From: Streptomyces sp. NBC_00690
GTDB taxonomy: Bacteria > Actinomycetota > Actinomycetes > Streptomycetales > Streptomycetaceae
Length of the DNA: 64,000 bases
Direction: 5' to 3'
Assembly: GCF_036226685.1 (NCBI RefSeq)
Contig: NZ_CP109009.1
Coordinates: 7,653,501-7,717,500, forward strand
The translations under genes and the position numbers were made by a program. The notes below the pieces were generated by a model that worked only from the letters and a program-made list of their open reading frames with translations, did not search any database and was not told the origin of the DNA. The first letter of the stretch is position 1; every line of letters begins with the position of its first letter. Positions 46,736 to 55,459 of this stretch are shown one piece after another.

Positions 46736-47862
46736 ATGGATTTCAGGTCTACTTCTTCTCCGCCAACGACCGTCACGACTTCGGAACGCGATACCGCTTC
46801 ATTCTCGATGTGGCCCGATTCATCGACCAGCGGGGCTTCACCGCCATCTGGACACCGGAGCGCCACTTCCAGGAGTTCGGCGGCAGTTTCCCCAACCCCG
46901 CGGTGCTCTCCGCCGCCCTCGCCGTCACCACGGAGCACATCGGGATCCGCGCGGGCAGCGTGGTGCTGCCGCACCACCACCCCGTGCGGGTGGTGGAGGA
47001 GTGGTCCCTGGTCGACCAGCTGTCCCATGGCCGCACCGGTGTCTGCGTCGCCACCGGGTGGTACCAGGGGGACTTCGTCTTCTACCCGGACCACTACGAG
47101 AACCGCCGGGTCCATACCCTCGACCACATCAGCACCCTCCGCTCGCTCTGGCGTGGCGAGACGATGCGCTTCCCCGGTCCCGGCGGCCATGAGCTGGAGG
47201 TGCGCACCTACCCCCGACCCCGGCAGCCCGAGCTACCCCTGTGGCTGGTGCACACATCGAATTCGCGGACCTGGGTCGATGCCGGCGAGCGAGGACTCAA
47301 CGTTCTCACCCTGCTCACCAGTTGGGAGGGTTTGGCCTCCGACATCGCCCGGTACCGCGCTGCTCGGGAACGAGCCGGTCACGACCCGGCAGCCGGGACC
47401 GTGACCGTGGGCATGCACACCTATGTCGGCGAGCACGAGGAGCGGGTGCGGGAACTCGTGCGCGAGCCCGTCACCACATATCTGACCTCCTTCATGACGC
47501 AGAAACACAGCGACCAGAAGACTGGTGGCAGCGATGCAGCCGAGCAGCGAGAGCTGGCCCGGCTGATGGCGGACGACTACTACGCGCGGCGCTCCCTGCT
47601 CGGCACCCTGGAGAAGTGCGCGGCCACGGTGGAGCGGCTGCGCGCCACCGGTGTCGACGAGATCGCCTGTCTCGTCGACTTCGGGCTTCCCTTCGACACC
47701 GTACTGGCCGCGCTGCCTGCCCTCGACGAACTGCGCCTGCGCTGTGCCGGCGACCCGCGGGACACCGCAGCCCCGCCCACCGGGCCGGACCCGGTGCCTC
47801 TCACCGACACCGGGCCGTGTGCGAAGGCCAACGCCATGAACTGGTACTACGCCCGTCCCTGA
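46736..47862 (+). CDS. Luciferase-like monooxygenase (natural-product LLM family), probable frame slip at the start
   Basis: The body (about 375 residues) matches the flavin-dependent LLM proteins of natural product clusters: VYFFSANDRHDFGTRYRF, WTPERHFQEFGG, ATGWYQGDF, then LPLWLVHTSNS. ATG 46736 opens with M-D-F, then one base appears to be missing: the conserved VYFFS lies in the neighbouring frame from 46747. The uninterrupted frame would otherwise have to start at ATG 46642, inside the upstream gene. It presumably hydroxylates or oxidatively modifies a carrier-bound or free intermediate; substrate unknown. It is followed by a SAM methyltransferase in the same direction. Confidence 0.8.
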
Positions 47863-48058
47863 CAGGTGCCCCGCCTTGGTGCCGCCCATCCGCACGCCAC
47901 CGGGCGGCGCCGCGAGGGCGGGCCACAGGACCACCGGACGGCCTGGTTCCGACCGTTCGTCCGGTAGCGCGAATGGCCAACTGAAACAGCCGCTGGGAAC
48001 GGCCGGAAGAACGGCTGAGGAAAGCCCGGCGGAATCCCCCGGAAATGAGGAGATACAC

Positions 48059-48871
48059 ATGACGTCGTCCCCGGACACCAACGCGGAAGCGGTCGCCGAA
48101 CTCTACGGCGAACTGAGCGAGTTCCACGAGCGCATCTGTGACAGCAATCTGCACCTCGGGTACTGGGACGGCGAGGATGACACCTCCTCCTTCCAGGCCG
48201 CCACCGCACGGCTCACCGATCTGATGATCGATCGACTCGCCCCGGACAAGGGGCAGCGAGTGCTGGACATCGGCTGCGGTATCGGGCAGCCCGCCTTCCG
48301 CCTCGCCGAACACCACGAGGTCGAGATCGTTGGGGTCACCGTCAGTTGCCGGCAGATCGCGCGGGCGACGGAACGCGCCAGGGAGCTCGGCCTGGAGAAC
48401 CGGGCCCGGTTTGAGCGGGTGGACGCGCTTGACCTGTCGTACGCCGACGGCACCTTCGACGCGGCCTGGTTCTTCGAGTCCCTGATCCACATGCCCGACA
48501 AGGGCAGGGCCCTGAGCGAGGCGGCACGGGTCCTGAAGCCGGGTTCCCGGCTCGTACTGGCCGACATGTTCCACGAGCCGGACCAAGACTGGTCCACCCT
48601 GCACCCGACGGTCACGGCCATCACGCTCGACGCCTATCGGCCGCTCCTGGAGGCCGCAGGCTTCCGGATACTCGATGTGCAGGATGTGACACCGCACATC
48701 CTCGTACCCGATCCGGTCCGCGTCTCGCTCCGGGCACAGATGCTGGAGCACCGGGACGAATGGCTGCGCATCGCGGGGGCGGATGTGGTCAACGCGATGC
48801 TCGATCCCGAGGTCAATACCTTCTACACCCCCGGACTCGGATACGTCCTCATCACAGCCGAACGCGTCTGA
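48059..48871 (+). CDS. SAM-dependent methyltransferase (class I, type-11-like)
   Basis: 270 residues from ATG 48059, which has ATGAGGAG upstream. The SAM-binding loop is VLDIGCGIGQPAFRLA; other family features are GVTVSCRQIARAT, DLSYADGTFDAAWFFESLIH and LVLADMFHE. This group includes small-molecule C- and O-methyltransferases of secondary metabolism. It is the last + strand gene of the accessory block and converges on the thioesterase gene with a 22-bp gap. Acceptor unknown. Confidence 0.88.
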   Translation: MTSSPDTNAEAVAELYGELSEFHERICDSNLHLGYWDGEDDTSSFQAATARLTDLMIDRLAPDKGQRVLDIGCGIGQPAFRLAEHHEVEIVGVTVSCRQIARATERARELGLENRARFERVDALDLSYADGTFDAAWFFESLIHMPDKGRALSEAARVLKPGSRLVLADMFHEPDQDWSTLHPTVTAITLDAYRPLLEAAGFRILDVQDVTPHILVPDPVRVSLRAQMLEHRDEWLRIAGADVVNAMLDPEVNTFYTPGLGYVLITAERV

Positions 48872-48893
48872 GCCGGGAGCGCGGGAAACGCGG

Positions 48894-49700
48894 TCAGGGC
48901 ACGAGGGCCGCCAGTAGTTCCCGACGCAGCTGACCGAGGAGCCGATGGCGCTGCTCCTGGAGGAAGAAATGCCCTCCGGGCAGCAGCGACGTCGTGCAGC
49001 CGGCGCTCGTCATCTCTCCCCACGAGGAGAGGGAGACCTGCGACGTCTCGGGATCCTCCGTACCGCCGAAAGCGAGGATCGGACAGCTCAGCGGCTTGCC
49101 CACCTGGTACTCATAGGTTTCGAGCGTGGTGGTGTCGGCGCGGAGAATGGGCAGATACAGCTCGCGCATCCGCGGATCCCGCCGGATCAGCGGGGGGATC
49201 GCCCCGTAGCGCCGGTCCAGCACCTCGATGTACTCGTCATCGGGTAGCAGCCGGAGCTCGCCGCGATCGGTAAGGTGCTGAGGAGCGTTGCGGGCCGATA
49301 CAGCGAGCAAAGAGGGTTCCGTTCCCCATTCGTCCCTCAGCAGGCGTGCGGTCTCGAACGCCAGGAATGCTCCGAGGCTGTGCCCGAAGAACGCGTAGGG
49401 CGGGGCGAGCAGCGACGCGAGCGCGGCTGCCGCCTCACAAGCGGTGGCCAGCAGATCCGTGCGGAGAGGCTCATGATGTCTGGCCTCCCGCCCGGGCAGT
49501 CTCAGCGGCCAGGGTTCGATCGCCGGACGCAGTTCCTGAGACCAGCCGTGGTAGACCGCTGCGCTTCCACCCGCGTAAGGGAAGCACACCAGGCGTACGG
49601 CTGGTGGTGGCCCCGGAACTCCGAGGGGCGCGGTGCCCGGCTGGGGGCGCAGTACCCAGCTCTCCGGCGGTGCCTTCCGGGCAGGTGATTCAAGGGTCAT
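48894..49700 (-). CDS. Second type II thioesterase
   Basis: 268 residues. ATG 49700 overlaps the stop of the upstream KAS III-like gene (ATGA), which fixes the start. Motifs: RLVCFPYAGGSAAVYHGW, FFGHSLGAFLAFE (nucleophile), FGGTEDPET, LLPGGHFFL (His). It is a GrsT/RifR-type editing thioesterase. A second TEII only 6.7 kb from the one at 41410 suggests that the accessory block once served its own carrier-protein pathway rather than the macrolide PKS. Confidence 0.92.
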   Translation of the reverse strand: MTLESPARKAPPESWVLRPQPGTAPLGVPGPPPAVRLVCFPYAGGSAAVYHGWSQELRPAIEPWPLRLPGREARHHEPLRTDLLATACEAAAALASLLAPPYAFFGHSLGAFLAFETARLLRDEWGTEPSLLAVSARNAPQHLTDRGELRLLPDDEYIEVLDRRYGAIPPLIRRDPRMRELYLPILRADTTTLETYEYQVGKPLSCPILAFGGTEDPETSQVSLSSWGEMTSAGCTTSLLPGGHFFLQEQRHRLLGQLRRELLAALVP

Positions 49701-50756
49701 ACCGCATCGGGAGACGAGGAGCGCCACGCCCACACCGGTGGCTCGACGATGCGGATGATCGCGCACGAGAAGGCGATCCCGGCCCCCGCACCGAGCATCA
49801 TCACATGGTCACCGGAGGCCAGTTGACCGGATTCCAGCAGATGGAAGAGTCCACTGCTCTGGTCGTTGGCCCCGGTGTGCCCCATAGCCCGGCCGAAGTC
49901 CCATACCCCCTTCGCCACCGCGTCCTCGCCGAAAGGTTCGAGCAGCCGTTGGAGCACCTGACGGTCGCCGACGAACTGGTGGGCGATACGGGTGATGTCG
50001 CCGACGTCGAGTCCCGCTTCGTCCAGCGTTCGCCGAATGAGGGCGCGCTGTGTCTCGCCCATCAGCCGACCCGCCTGAACCAGGTCCTGGTTGCCCTTGT
50101 AGGTCGCGGCATGCTCCCGCAGATCCACCCTGACACCCGTGGTGCACCCCGGCGGGAACAACGGCTCACCGCCCCGATTGAGCTCTTCTAGCTCGGGCAG
50201 CGAGGTCGCGCACACATTCACCAGCCTGGCGAAACCCTGGACACGCGACAGTACGACCGCGGTCGCGGCATCACCGAAGAGCCCGCCCGGGGTGGCGCGC
50301 CAACGGTCGACCAGCGGGTCACCCCAGTTGTCCGCTGAGGTGACCAGCGCGGCGTCACGGCCGGGCGCCGCGCCGAGGTGATTCCCGGCCAGCTCCATCG
50401 TGGCGAGGAAGCCGTTGCACCCCTGCCTCACCTCGACGGCCGGAATGGTCCCGCCGACGGTGTGACGCAGGATGTAGTGCTGCGGTGACCACATGTCGGG
50501 GCCCTGGTGATTACAGGTCGCGTGGAAGAGCATGGAGATGTCGGCGGGGGGAGTGACCGGAGACCGCGAGAGCGTCGTTCGCGGCGGCGATAGCCATGTC
50601 CGGCGCCGCCCGGTCCCCGGCCACGGCGACCGAGACCCAGCCGAGGGCCTGGGCCTCCTCGGCGGAGTACCAACCCTGGGAGACCGCTGTCCCGGTGGTG
50701 ACCCGCTCCGGGAGGCAGGCCCCCATGCCGACGATGTACAGGTCGTTGAAGAGCAT
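49697..50756 (-). pseudogene. KAS III-like acyltransferase/ketosynthase, frameshifted at a G6 tract
   Basis: ATG 50756 starts MLFNDLYIVGMGACLPE, and the frame runs to ...LAVSGHSP. A run of six G (50546-50551, + strand) then shifts it. With five, the product would read SGHSPADISMLFH and continue to 49697, about 352 residues, the normal length. Active-site features are Cys in VRQGCNGF (near 50411-50425), His in RIAHQF, and GHTGAND where FabH has GNTSAA. The Asp is reminiscent of CerJ-type KAS III-like acyltransferases (Cys-His-Asp). It may transfer an acyl group to an alcohol or start a chain. Co-transcribed with the TEII by ATGA overlap. Confidence 0.85.
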
Positions 50757-50773
50757 AGTGTGGGACCTTTCGT

Positions 50774-51480
50774 TCAGACGGCGGCAGGACCGGCCACGGG
50801 CCCGGATACGGTCGGCCGGTCGAGCCCGTGGTTGCGCAGCGAGAAAGTCCGGGCGTTGAGCCACATGCACGGCTGGATCAGCGTGTCGACGAAGACCAGG
50901 AAGCACACCGTGCCCACCTCGACCGGGCCGCCCATCAGATACCCGGAGACGAGCAGGATGAGCTCCAGGGACCCTTTGGCGATCCAGAACGGCCAGCCCC
51001 TCTGGTGCGTCATGCTGATCGCGACGAGATCCATGGCCCTGATACCCACACCGCTCATGATGATCAGGGCGGAGCCGTAGGTGCAGAGCAGAACACCGAT
51101 CAGCATGAGTGCGGTCTTCGATACGGGCACTCGGACCGCTGCGTCCACAGCGAGGAGTACGTCGATCACACTGCCGCACAGCAGAAACGTCACGAACGGC
51201 GACAGAACCGGCCGCCTGCGGTTCCACAGTGCCCAGACGGCAATACAGACCGCGGCGACCACGGCCTGAGCGATGCCGATGGTGATCGGGACATGATCAA
51301 GCAGCCCCAGAGCGCGAAGACATCCAGGGGATCGGTCCCGAGGTCTGAGTGGATGAAGAAGGACGCTCCGACGGAGAAGAGTAGACAACCGGTGAGATAG
51401 ACCGCGTACCGGCCCCGGAACATCCGCAGATGAAGAAGCAGCCGGGACACCGGGCTCCGAAGGCGTGACACATCGCTCAC
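50774..51480 (-). pseudogene. YczE/YitT-like membrane protein, frameshifted
   Basis: GTG 51480 has GGAGAA five bases upstream. The N-terminal part (YLTGCLLFSVGASFF, then GTDPLDVFALWG) is in one frame; the rest (GLLDHVPITIGIAQAVVAA, FVTFLLCGSVIDVLLAVDA) is in another. Restoring one G in the run at 51305-51308 (C on the + strand) would join them into about 235 residues with five or so hydrophobic segments. Proteins of this family are integral membrane proteins of unclear role. It is the first gene of the minus-strand operon with the KAS III-like and thioesterase genes. Confidence 0.75.
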
Positions 51481-51986
51481 GAACTTCTCCAAAGTCGCCG
51501 TGCAGTGTCGGGCGCAGTGGCCGCGGTGGGGCACGAGCCTGCCGACCTCGCGCCCATCACGCCCCGGTGATGTCCCCAGCATTCACCCCAGTCCGACCGA
51601 TGGCCTCGTCGACGAAGACCGCCAGTGCGGCGAGCCGCTCCTCTCCGCGCTGGTCACGGTGGGCAACCGGAGAATGCACCCCCGATACCCGCAGATCGCC
51701 GAACAACTCTGCCACGCGACAGGCCTCACCGTGGCAGAGCAACGCACCGCATCGGGCTACGAGGTGTTGAAGGCACCAGCACTGGTGCCACCGCCACTGA
51801 CCACTCAGCCCCCGGTTCTCACCAACACCCCACGCGTCCACGCACGCAGTTCGGAGCGGATCGACCTGTTCGGCTCCAAGTCGACACGTCAGCCGCCCAC
51901 GGGGTTGCCACAGTCCCTACCCTTGGTGAGGCTTCAACAGCACAAATCCATACCAACCGTTGGCAACAGCCTCTGCGCTGGCGTGC
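51481..51986. other. No intact gene; one unrecognised protein-like stretch
   Basis: The + strand frame around 51580-51790 reads like part of a protein (CGEPLLSALVTVGNRRMH, PRYPQIAEQL) but has no sensible start or end and matches no family I know. The region marks the switch from ordered operons to gene fragments. Confidence 0.4.
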
Positions 51987-52336
51987 ATGTCGATCGCTCC
52001 GGAGGCGCCCTCCGCCCCGCTACGGTTAGTGTCCTTGGAGCTCACCGGCCGCTGCCAACTCACCTGCCCGAAGCACTGCTACGCCCAGGCGTCATCCCAC
52101 GGCAGCCACGGCATGATGGCCACAGACCACTGGCACCGGATCATCTCCGAGGCCGCAGCCCTCGGTACAACCACGGTGCAGCTGATCGGCGGAGAGCCCC
52201 TGCTCCACTCGGGCTGCGTCGAGCTCGCCGAGCACGCATTGCGGCTCGGCCTGCGCGTACGCGTCTACACCTGATGCGGGTGCGCCCCGAGCACTGGCGG
52301 CTCTTCGAACACGCGAATCACTGGCCGAGGTGGTAG
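51987..52336 (+). pseudogene. Radical SAM protein, N-terminal fragment
   Basis: About 95 residues begin MSIAPEAPSAPLRLVSLEL and contain the iron-sulfur cysteines in GRCQLTCPKHCYAQ; the spacing is CxxxCxxxC because of an extra Lys relative to the usual CxxxCxxC. GTHG-like and VQLIGGEPLLH follow. The frame stops after RVRVYT at 52274, and the expected continuation (RVRPEHWRLFEHAN) is in another frame to 52336. The rest of the barrel is missing. The style resembles SPASM-type maturases of actinomycete peptide clusters, but no precursor peptide is visible nearby. Non-functional remnant. Confidence 0.75.
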
Positions 52337-52547
52337 CTGACCTGCCCTATCACGGCCTGTGCACCTGTATCGCAACATGCATCAACCTGCTGACCGCGCC
52401 GTTCGGTTCGTCGGGTTCCTCGATGATCCAACTCGAACGTGACGGCATGGACGTCATCTGGCTGAGCTTGGATCCGTGCCGGACGACCATCACGGACATT
52501 GAGGTTCTGGACGGCCGTGATCTCGGCCCAAGGGCCCAGCGATCCGG
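52337..52547. other. Unrecognised segment between fragments
   Basis: A short + strand frame (52330-52551) reads through, with a central piece (MIQLERDGMDVIWLSLDPC), but I cannot assign it. It could be a remnant of an older gene. Nothing else is visible. Confidence 0.3.
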
Positions 52548-52650
52548 TTGACCGCGCATCTTTCGCTGGTCGATGTCCGATGGCAGGCTTCCCTGCGGCG
52601 CTTCGACCTAGAGCAGACCTTCCGGCGGCGCTGGACATCCGCGGGGCGAA
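52548..52650 (+). pseudogene. Small DDE transposase fragment
   Basis: About 30 residues (VDVRWQASLRRFDLEQTFRR) resemble the RRFDLEHTFR block near the C-terminus of large DDE transposases in streptomycetes. No other part of that transposase is present. It is distinct from the IS630 remnant that follows. Confidence 0.5.
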
Positions 52651-52779
52651 GGGCTGATTGCTTGATGGCCTCGAACAACTCCGAACGCGATTGCCCGTAC
52701 GGGATTGCCGGGACGTCAACACGGCCTTCGTCTGATCACGTGTTCCGACCAAGCTGCACCGTGTCTTGGCGCCTTACGA

Positions 52780-53185
52780 CACTCCCGGCTGACGGGCGGG
52801 TGGTGTGCGTGGACGAGTTCGGGCCGTTGAACCTGACGCCCGGCAAGGGCAAGGCAAAGGCGTTCGCAGCCATTCTCCGCACAGACTGCGGGCGACCTAC
52901 AACCGTTACGACGGCAGGATGCACATGCTCGCCGCCCTGGACCTGGCCATCGGCAAGATGTACTACCGCATTCGTCCTCGCAAACGCTGGCGCGCGTTCC
53001 TGGCCCTGCTCAAGGCCCTGCGCTACGTCGCCCTCAACGGCACCGATCACCGCCGCCACGCCGAGCAGAATGCCGCGATCAACGCCTACATACGCTGGCG
53101 GAACTGCCGTTGAGAGCCGAAGTCCAACTTCGCCCCCGAATCTCCGACCCGCGGCTGGACCGAGTACCCGACCCTGGCCGCCTGA
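52780..53185 (+). pseudogene. IS630-family transposase remnant with internal deletion
   Basis: DGRVVCVDEFGPLNL (about 52795-52840) is the first catalytic Asp block. The next block (RATYNRYDGRMHMLAALDL, KMYYRIRPRKRWRAFLALLK) is in a different frame. It jumps directly to the C-terminal piece (YVALNGTDHRRHAEQNAAI), so the second Asp and Glu region is deleted. The tail (NFAPESPTRGWTEYP) is in yet another frame to 53185. Dead copy; no inverted repeats were found. Confidence 0.8.
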
Positions 53186-53198
53186 CGCGCGACCCGCG

Positions 53199-53417
53199 CT
53201 ACAGCTCCACGAGCCGTTCGGTAGCGGAGGGGTCCGACGCGGATCCGTAGCGCAAGATCACATTCGCCGGGCGGAACGGCAGGTCACGCAGGACAGGTTC
53301 CGTGACGGCGAAGAGCGCCTCGGCATCAGGGCCGTAGGCGAAGAGCGCCACCTCGCCGCCCCCGAACTCGTTACCGTCGAACTCACCGACACCGCCCTGC
53401 GGGGAGCGCTCGATCGC
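53199..53417 (-). pseudogene. C-terminal fragment of an unrecognised protein
   Basis: 73 codons read as a natural protein (GEFDGNEFGGGEVALFAYGP, then LPFRPANVILRYGSASDP), ending at a TAG at 53199-53201. An in-frame TGA lies directly upstream at 53418-53420, and there is no start codon. It looks like the tail of a small streptomycete protein of unknown function, truncated at its N-terminus. It converges on the IS630 remnant. Confidence 0.45.
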
Positions 53418-53825
53418 TCACGGCAGACGAGAATAGTGCCGTTTGGTCTGGACGAACATTGCGGGCTATGTCAACGTACAACACCCCCGGAAACCGATCG
53501 TCGAAGTCCGCGTTTTGTAGTCGTCACGAGGGAATCTGTTCACCTTGCACTGACCCCTGTGATCGCCCGCCCTCCGGTGAGCTGGCCCGTTCGAAGGTCA
53601 AGCGTGCAGGGAGAGGCATAGCCGACAACCCCCGGTTCGCCAAACCGGGAATCGTCAGGATCCTTAGTGGTGCTCACGTGGGCTGCGTCAGTCGGCGGAG
53701 TCCCACGAATTCAGATGAAAGGGACAAGCACCTTTGGGAAGCGGTCTCGGTTGTTGGGGACCCTGACGAGCTCAGGCCCTCGTCCGTTGTCGGCGTGCGG
53801 TATAGGAAGATTTCGGGACGTAAAA
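53418..53825. other. Non-coding stretch upstream of excisionase/integrase
   Basis: No convincing gene. The G+C content falls relative to the PKS region, consistent with mobile-element DNA. Any attachment site or promoter for the excisionase would lie here, but I cannot identify one, and no tRNA 3' end was recognised. Confidence 0.4.
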
Positions 53826-54020
53826 GTGGCGAGCGAGTTTATGGATGTGCGGGAGTTGGCGGCCTATCTCAACATGTCGGTCACATGGACATACAGACAC
53901 GCGCGTGAACTAGGCATCGCCTCCTACAAGTTTGGATCGGGGCGGAACGCGAAGATCCAGTTCAGAGTCTCTGAGGTGAAGGTGTGGGTTGAGCAACAGA
54001 AGTCTGCGACGTTGGAATGA
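53826..54020 (+). CDS. Excisionase-like helix-turn-helix protein
   Basis: 64 residues from GTG 53826 (ATG 53841 is the alternative). MDVRELAAYLNMSVTWTYRH is the MerR/Xis-type helix-turn-helix found in excisionases of actinomycete integrative elements; the wing (YKFGSGRNAKIQFRVSEV) and a basic/acidic tail follow. It sits 73 bp before the integrase gene in the same direction, the usual xis-int arrangement. It probably binds the element's attachment site and biases recombination toward excision. Confidence 0.75.
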   Translation: MASEFMDVRELAAYLNMSVTWTYRHARELGIASYKFGSGRNAKIQFRVSEVKVWVEQQKSATLE

Positions 54021-54093
54021 GCGGTCCGTTGTCACGCCCGTACCCCTTCCATTCGTCTGTCGATCTCTTTGCGGTGAGGAGTAGTTCAGTACA

Positions 54094-55249
54094 TTGGCGA
54101 GCAAGTCCCTGGCCCGGGGAATGGGTACATTTTTCAAGGATTGTGAACACCCGAGATCTGGGTGGTCAAGGTGCCCTCACCTGTACAGGATCCGGTACCG
54201 CACCTCAGCCGGACGGCAGCTCGAGGAATCAGGGTTCAGCACCCAGGACAAGGCCATCCGTCGACTGACTGAGCTGTTCGACGCGCGGAAGGCTGCGTCC
54301 CGAAACCAATCGCGAGCGGACCGCATCGCGAAGTACGGGGCGATGCGTTTCGAAGACTACGCCGCCGAGTGGAAGGACGGCCAACGCGGCCTGGCGGCCT
54401 CCTCTCTACGCCACCTCGACTCGTTGCTGAAACACCATCTCCTGCCAGCGCTCGAGAGCCGACGGATGGACACGTTCGACCACAAGGTCGTGGACGGGTT
54501 CATCCGAACGATGGAGCGCAACGGCACGGGTTTGGCGACCCAAGCCAACGCCTTCGACAAGCTCAAGGCCATCCTGCTGGACGCGCACCGCCTGGGCATT
54601 TACGACGAGAGCCCCTTGGAGGGGGTCCGACCCCCCGCAGTACGACCCACGCCGCGCGGTTATACCTTCCCCAGCCCAACTGCGGGATATTCGTGTAGCA
54701 GGTGACGATGTGTTCACGCTGGTTGCCGACTTGATGACCGGTTGTGGGATGCGCAACGGGGAGGCGGCCGCAGTCAATCTCAACAACGTCGTGGCCGATG
54801 ACGTGTACCGCATCGCCGAACAGGTCAACCAGACCACACGGGAGTACGGCCGCCTCAAACACCGCAAGGCTTCCGAGTACCGCGACGTGCCACTCCCCGC
54901 CAGTGGTCGACACACCATAGAACAGTACGCGGACACGCACGGCACCATCGACGGTTACCTCTTGCGACACCCAACGGACCCTGCGAAAACGTTTCCCTAC
55001 TACGCAATTCACAACCAGTGGCGCAGAATCAAGAAGGCCGGCGAAGTGGAGATCCCCAAGGGGATGGTCATATTTGGCTTCCGTCATTTCTTCGCCTCGA
55101 ACTGCCTCACTCACAACATCCCGATCACCGATGTGGCTGAGTGGATGGGACACCGAAGTGTGGACATCACCTTCAAGGTCTACCGGCACCTCATGCCGGG
55201 TTCCATCGGCAGGGCGGCAAAGGTCCTAGACGTTGACCTCGCGTCCTGA
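54094..55249 (+). pseudogene. Tyrosine recombinase (phage-type integrase), frameshifted at a C6 tract
   Basis: The N-terminal half starts at TTG 54094 (ATG 54121 also possible) and includes the SAM-like core-binding domain (MRFEDYAAEWKDGQRGLAAS). The frame breaks at the run of six C (54631-54636). With five C it would continue as RPPQYDPRRAVIPSPAQLRD into the catalytic half to 55249. Catalytic residues are seen: Arg in CGMRNGEAA, His/Arg in FGFRHFF, and WMGHRSVDIT followed by Tyr in KVYRH. Restored length is about 385 residues, normal for integrases of actinomycete integrative elements. A strong hairpin terminator follows. Confidence 0.85.
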
Positions 55250-55397
55250 CGTGAAACCGGCCTCGCCCACCACACCCTCGCCAAATATGTGACCGGCTTG
55301 CTCGTTCACTCCCGCCCTCTCCTGGACGCAAGATTCGCCCTGGGATTTCGACCATCCCGAGTCCAGCGCCGCGCGGTGCCATGCCCTGGCCCCAGAG

Positions 55398-55433
55398 GTC
55401 TTTCCCTCCCGCCCGGGTGCGGGAGGGAAAGAC
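55398..55433. terminator. Strong hairpin terminator after the integrase
   Basis: A perfect 15-bp inverted repeat (55398-55412 with 55419-55433, six-base loop CCGGGT) carries a T-run on one side and an A-run on the other, so it could terminate transcription from either direction. It ends 10 bp before the CTAG that borders the IS element. Confidence 0.75.
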
Positions 55434-55443
55434 TGGTTCATGC

Positions 55444-55459
55444 CTAGTGGTGGTTTGTT
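55444..55459 (+). repeat. Left end of IS701-type element: CTAG target copy plus 12-bp inverted repeat
   Basis: CTAG followed by TGGTGGTTTGTT. The matching right end is at 56969-56984. Confidence 0.8.

Noticed and set aside
50511..51227. 238-codon minus-strand frame as an independent gene
   Set aside because: Only its last third is real: it is the N-terminus of the KAS III-like gene before the G6 frame break. The rest is a shadow of the membrane-protein gene.
53418..53825. tRNA 3' end serving as an attachment site for the integrase
   Set aside because: No cloverleaf, T-arm sequence or direct repeat could be recognised by eye.
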